DNA from: Bryobacterales bacterium
GTDB taxonomy: Bacteria; Acidobacteriota; Terriglobia; Bryobacterales; Bryobacteraceae
Length of the DNA: 7,451 bases
Direction of reading: 5' to 3'
NCBI GenBank assembly: GCA_003154855.1
Contig: PMEV01000194.1
Coordinates: 1-7,451 of the forward strand
Shown: piece by piece, positions 4,630 to 7,451 of the stretch
Layout of the letters: every line of letters starts with the position of its first letter
Position numbering within the stretch: position 1 is the first letter of the stretch
Made by a program: the position numbers and the translations under genes
Notes under the pieces: model-generated
What the model saw: only the letters and a program-made list of their open reading frames with translations
What the model was told of the DNA's origin: nothing
Databases searched by the model: none

Positions 4630-7451
4630 ATGCTGCGGCAATCGGCCTCTTTGCATGCGAGACCGTCCGCGCGGACGGAGTGGTTCGCACAGTGGTGCGC
4701 GGGAGGAGCCTTCGGTATTGCGCTGCTGGCTGCGGCGGGTTGGCTGTTCCACGCGCTGGCCCTGGCCGGGCAGTGGCGGCAATACGCTCCGATGGGGTCC
4801 AGCACCGCGCCGGCCGTCCTGCTTCTCAGTAGCGGAGTCTTCAGCAAGGCGCGCTGGGGCGCGCGTCGCTGGGGCCGCTATCTGGCGCTGGCCGCCGCAG
4901 TCCTCCCCTTCCTGCTGGCCCTGCTGGTATTGACGCCAGCAATGTTCGGCCAGCTCCCGCTGGGCCGGATGTCGCCCTCGACTGCCGGGGCGTTGATTCT
5001 TGAAAGTGCAGCACTGATGCTCTTGCTGCGGGCCACCCGGTGGCGTTTTGCCGCCTCGTGCGCCAGCCTGTTGGCGTTTGTGGGCGCCGCGGGCAGCCTG
5101 GTGGTATCGCTGGGGCGTGCCTACGGAGCTCCGCTGTTGTATGGCGGCGGCACCATTCCCGTGGCGGTGCCCACGGCCCTGGCCTTGGTCCTGGTGGGCG
5201 CGGGCGAGATCATCCTGGCGCTGCCCGGGACGCCGGCGTTGCGTGCATGGACCGGCGAATCCACGCGCGGCATGCTCTTGCGCGCCTTCCTGCCGGGAGT
5301 GCTGGCGCTGGTTCTCCTGGAAGGCTGGCTGGACACGGTGAGCGGGGCGTCGGGAGGACTGAATCCGGCGCTGGCGCACTTCCTGACGGTTATCGTGGCG
5401 TGTGTCTCGATCGTGGCGCTCACCGCCTGGACCGCGCGTCACATCGGCGATGCGCTGGAGCGGGCGAAGGAGGCGCTGGAGACAACAGAGCGGCATTCGC
5501 GGGCGATCCTGGATGCCGCGCCGGTAATGATTGCCGTCAAGACGAAGGACGATCGTTTCGAAAGAGTCAACTCCGCATTTGCCGATTTCGTGGGATTGCC
5601 CGCGGAAGAGATCGTTGGCCGGACGACGTTCGACATCGTCAAGGAACGGGAAGTGGCGCAGCAAGGCCGGGATCGCGACCTGGAGGTGATCCGAACCGGA
5701 AAAAGCGTTTGGAACCAGTTGGTGAAGTGGTCGGGGGCTCACAGCCGAAAGGCGATCTGGGCGCTGTACTCAAAAGTCCCTTTCCGGGAACCCGATGGAA
5801 GCATCCGGGGAACGCTCAGTTATATCGTGGATGTGGACGAGCGGGTGCGGGCCGAGGAGGCGCTGCGGGAGAGCGAAGCGCGGTTCAGGCGCATGTTCCA
5901 GCATTCGGCCGCGGGGATGGCGCTGGTGTCGCCCGACTACCGTTTTCTCCAGGTCAACGACGCGCTCTGCAAAATGCTGGGTTACACGGAATCGGAGTTG
6001 CTGGGACAAACGTTTCAGGACGTGACCCTCCCGGAAGACTGGCAAGCCGGCGCCGATCTTACGCGCCGGGTTCTTTCCGGCGAAACGGAGATGTTCCATC
6101 TCGAGAAGCGCTATCTGCGCAAGGATGGAACGGTGGTTTGGGGGCTGGTAAGCTCCACGTTGATTCGGGACGCCCAGAACAAGCCCCTGCATTTCGTGAC
6201 GCAGATCCTGGACATCACGGAGCGCAAGCGGGCCGAGGAGGCGCTGCGGGAGAGCGAAAGCCGTTATCGGGAATTATTCGAATCGTCATCCGACGCGGTC
6301 TTCCTGGTCGACACCGAGACGTGCCAGATCATGGAAGCCAATCACATGGCGACGGTGCTCTATGGTTACGACCGGGATGAGTTGCTCACCAAGACGAGCA
6401 CGGAGCTGTCGGCGGAACCCGAGGACACGCGCCGGCGCATCCAGGAGGCGCGGGAAGAGCCAGGCCGGGTCTTCCGAATCCCGCTGCGTCTTCATCGCAA
6501 GAAAGACGGAACCGTTTTTCCCATCGATATCACCGCGCGGTGCTTTGTCAGGCAAGGACAAGTGCTCCTGCTCATGTGCGCCCGCGACATCACCGAGAGC
6601 AAGCGCGCCGAGGCGGCGCTGCGGGAGGGTGCGGAGAGGCACCGAACCATCCTCCAAACGGCCATGGACGGCTTGTGGCTGACGGACACCGAGGGGCGAT
6701 TGCTGGAAGTCAATGAAGCCTACTGCCGGATGAGCGGCTACAGCGCGCCAGAACTGCTGGCCATGTCGATTTCCGACCTGGAGGCCAACGAAACAGCCAG
6801 CGATACAGCGGCCCACGTTGAAAAGATCATGACGCGGGGCGAAGCTCGATTCGAGAGCCGGCACCGCCGCAAGGATGGGAGCATTTTTGAAGTCGAAATC
6901 AGCGTTCAGTACCGCGCCACCGAAGGCGGTTGGATTGTGTCTTTCTTGCGGGACATCACCGACCGCAAGCGGGCGGAGGAGACCTTGCGGAATAACGAGA
7001 TACGACTCCGCGCCATCCTGGATGCGACACCGTTCCCCATTGCCATGGTCGACGTTCAGGACGACAACGTTGAGTTTTGGAGCCGCAGCGCCCTCAAGCT
7101 TTTCGGACATACGGCGCCGAGCGCGGTGGAGTGGTATCAGATCGCATACCCGGATCCCGATTACCGGCGCGCGTTGATTGAGCGGTGGACGACCGCTCTG
7201 GAAACGGTGAGGGAATCCGCGCAAGCGGTCAACACGGGAGTCTACCGGGTGACCTGCCAGGATGGGAGCGTGCGCATTTGCGAGCTTTACGCCGCTTTTC
7301 TGGCGGACAAGCTCATTGTGACGTTCAACGACATCACCGACCGCCAGCGGGCCGAGGAGGAGCGGGAACTTCTGCAGGATCAACTGGCCCAGGCCCAGAA
7401 GATGGAATCGGTGGGCCGTCTGGCGGGCGGCGTGGCGCACGACTTCAACAA
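4630..7451 (+). CDS. Membrane-bound multi-PAS sensor histidine kinase (3' end outside window)
   Basis: This is a two-component sensor that should autophosphorylate on histidine in response to membrane or cytoplasmic signals. The 940 residues in the window begin with 7-8 hydrophobic helices (about 26-46, 58-72, 85-104, 119-135, 139-162, 176-198, 218-235, 250-268). The central segment AYGAPLLYGGGTIPVAVPTA (164-183) resembles an unnamed membrane input domain seen in other PAS kinases and cyclases. Five PAS domains follow: about 290-405, 417-533, 544-657, 669-781 and 791-906. Each ends in a DIT.RKRAEEAL-type linker helix, the first as VDVDERVRAEEAL. The fifth is divergent and lacks the usual VN.A core. 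The last residues (919-940) form the HisKA H-box, with H937 in VAHDFN. The class is that of kinases with AHDFNNLL boxes, often hybrids with a receiver domain, but the ATPase and any receiver are beyond the edge. No stop occurs in frame. Start chosen from the Shine-Dalgarno and the in-frame stop at 4624. Confidence 0.95.
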   Translation, partial: MLRQSASLHARPSARTEWFAQWCAGGAFGIALLAAAGWLFHALALAGQWRQYAPMGSSTAPAVLLLSSGVFSKARWGARRWGRYLALAAAVLPFLLALLVLTPAMFGQLPLGRMSPSTAGALILESAALMLLLRATRWRFAASCASLLAFVGAAGSLVVSLGRAYGAPLLYGGGTIPVAVPTALALVLVGAGEIILALPGTPALRAWTGESTRGMLLRAFLPGVLALVLLEGWLDTVSGASGGLNPALAHFLTVIVACVSIVALTAWTARHIGDALERAKEALETTERHSRAILDAAPVMIAVKTKDDRFERVNSAFADFVGLPAEEIVGRTTFDIVKEREVAQQGRDRDLEVIRTGKSVWNQLVKWSGAHSRKAIWALYSKVPFREPDGSIRGTLSYIVDVDERVRAEEALRESEARFRRMFQHSAAGMALVSPDYRFLQVNDALCKMLGYTESELLGQTFQDVTLPEDWQAGADLTRRVLSGETEMFHLEKRYLRKDGTVVWGLVSSTLIRDAQNKPLHFVTQILDITERKRAEEALRESESRYRELFESSSDAVFLVDTETCQIMEANHMATVLYGYDRDELLTKTSTELSAEPEDTRRRIQEAREEPGRVFRIPLRLHRKKDGTVFPIDITARCFVRQGQVLLLMCARDITESKRAEAALREGAERHRTILQTAMDGLWLTDTEGRLLEVNEAYCRMSGYSAPELLAMSISDLEANETASDTAAHVEKIMTRGEARFESRHRRKDGSIFEVEISVQYRATEGGWIVSFLRDITDRKRAEETLRNNEIRLRAILDATPFPIAMVDVQDDNVEFWSRSALKLFGHTAPSAVEWYQIAYPDPDYRRALIERWTTALETVRESAQAVNTGVYRVTCQDGSVRICELYAAFLADKLIVTFNDITDRQRAEEERELLQDQLAQAQKMESVGRLAGGVAHDFN
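5847..5877 (+). repeat. 31-bp direct repeat in PAS linker, copy 1
   Basis: This encodes the linker helix RAEEALRESE (407-416) between PAS1 and PAS2. It is identical over 31 bases to 6228-6258. The offset of 381 bases is exactly 127 codons, one PAS module. Confidence 0.9.
6228..6258 (+). repeat. 31-bp direct repeat in PAS linker, copy 2
   Basis: This encodes RAEEALRESE (534-543) between PAS2 and PAS3, identical in DNA to 5847-5877. A partly matching third copy lies at the PAS3-PAS4 linker near 6605-6628. Confidence 0.9.

Noticed and set aside
4291..5742. Long minus-strand open frame (483 codons) across the kinase N-terminus, ending in the tRNA
   Set aside because: It is antisense in codon register with the kinase, whose membrane helices and PAS domains are clear. 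Its end, GGRDLNPD..., is the well-known false peptide obtained by translating the complement of a tRNA.
5040..6380. Plus-strand open frame (446 codons) inside the kinase gene
   Set aside because: An out-of-frame shadow with Gly/Arg/Ala-rich low-complexity translation; the kinase frame is continuous from 4630 to the window end.
6286..7440. Minus-strand open frame (384 codons) opposite PAS3-PAS5
   Set aside because: It is antisense in register with the kinase; the real frame carries PAS and H-box motifs.
1..7451. CRISPR array, insertion sequence or toxin-antitoxin pair
   Set aside because: No regularly spaced repeats, transposase motifs, terminal inverted repeats or paired small genes were found on either strand.

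Overview
The window looks like chromosomal DNA from a GC-rich soil bacterium. The mix of a secreted family-less protein, a kinesin-light-chain-type TPR protein, a multi-PAS sensor kinase and extended -10 promoters suggests an acidobacterium of the Solibacter/Bryobacter kind. That placement is inference; no marker gene is present.

Left third (minus strand, about 80-3021): a two-gene unit read right to left. The first gene (2161-3021) encodes a secreted protein with a probable NTF2-like fold followed by an Ig-like beta domain. It starts at an extended -10 promoter placed so that the mRNA would be leaderless. Its stop overlaps the next start as TGATG, so the downstream gene is probably translated by coupling. 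That gene (80-2161) encodes an FkbH-type HAD-IIIC protein with a C-terminal acyl carrier domain. FkbH enzymes load a glyceryl unit from 1,3-bisphosphoglycerate onto a carrier protein for polyketide or mixed NRPS/PKS products, so a biosynthetic gene cluster may continue to the left. The 79 bases left of the stop hold a 19-bp exact tandem repeat and two small hairpins.

Middle (3022-4353): a 155-bp divergent promoter region, then a plus-strand TPR protein (3177-4220), then a tRNA-Gln(CUG) gene (4280-4353) with its own extended -10 promoter just after the TPR stop codon.

Right (4354-7451): a 276-bp gap without a convincing gene, then the 5' part of a large membrane sensor histidine kinase (start 4630, strong Shine-Dalgarno). 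It has 7-8 membrane helices and five tandem PAS domains. The window ends inside the HisKA H-box, three codons after the phospho-accepting histidine, so the ATPase domain lies outside.

The FkbH-ACP protein with its coupled secreted partner is the most interesting part. The other genes look like ordinary signalling and housekeeping genes, and nothing in the window links them functionally to the left unit.
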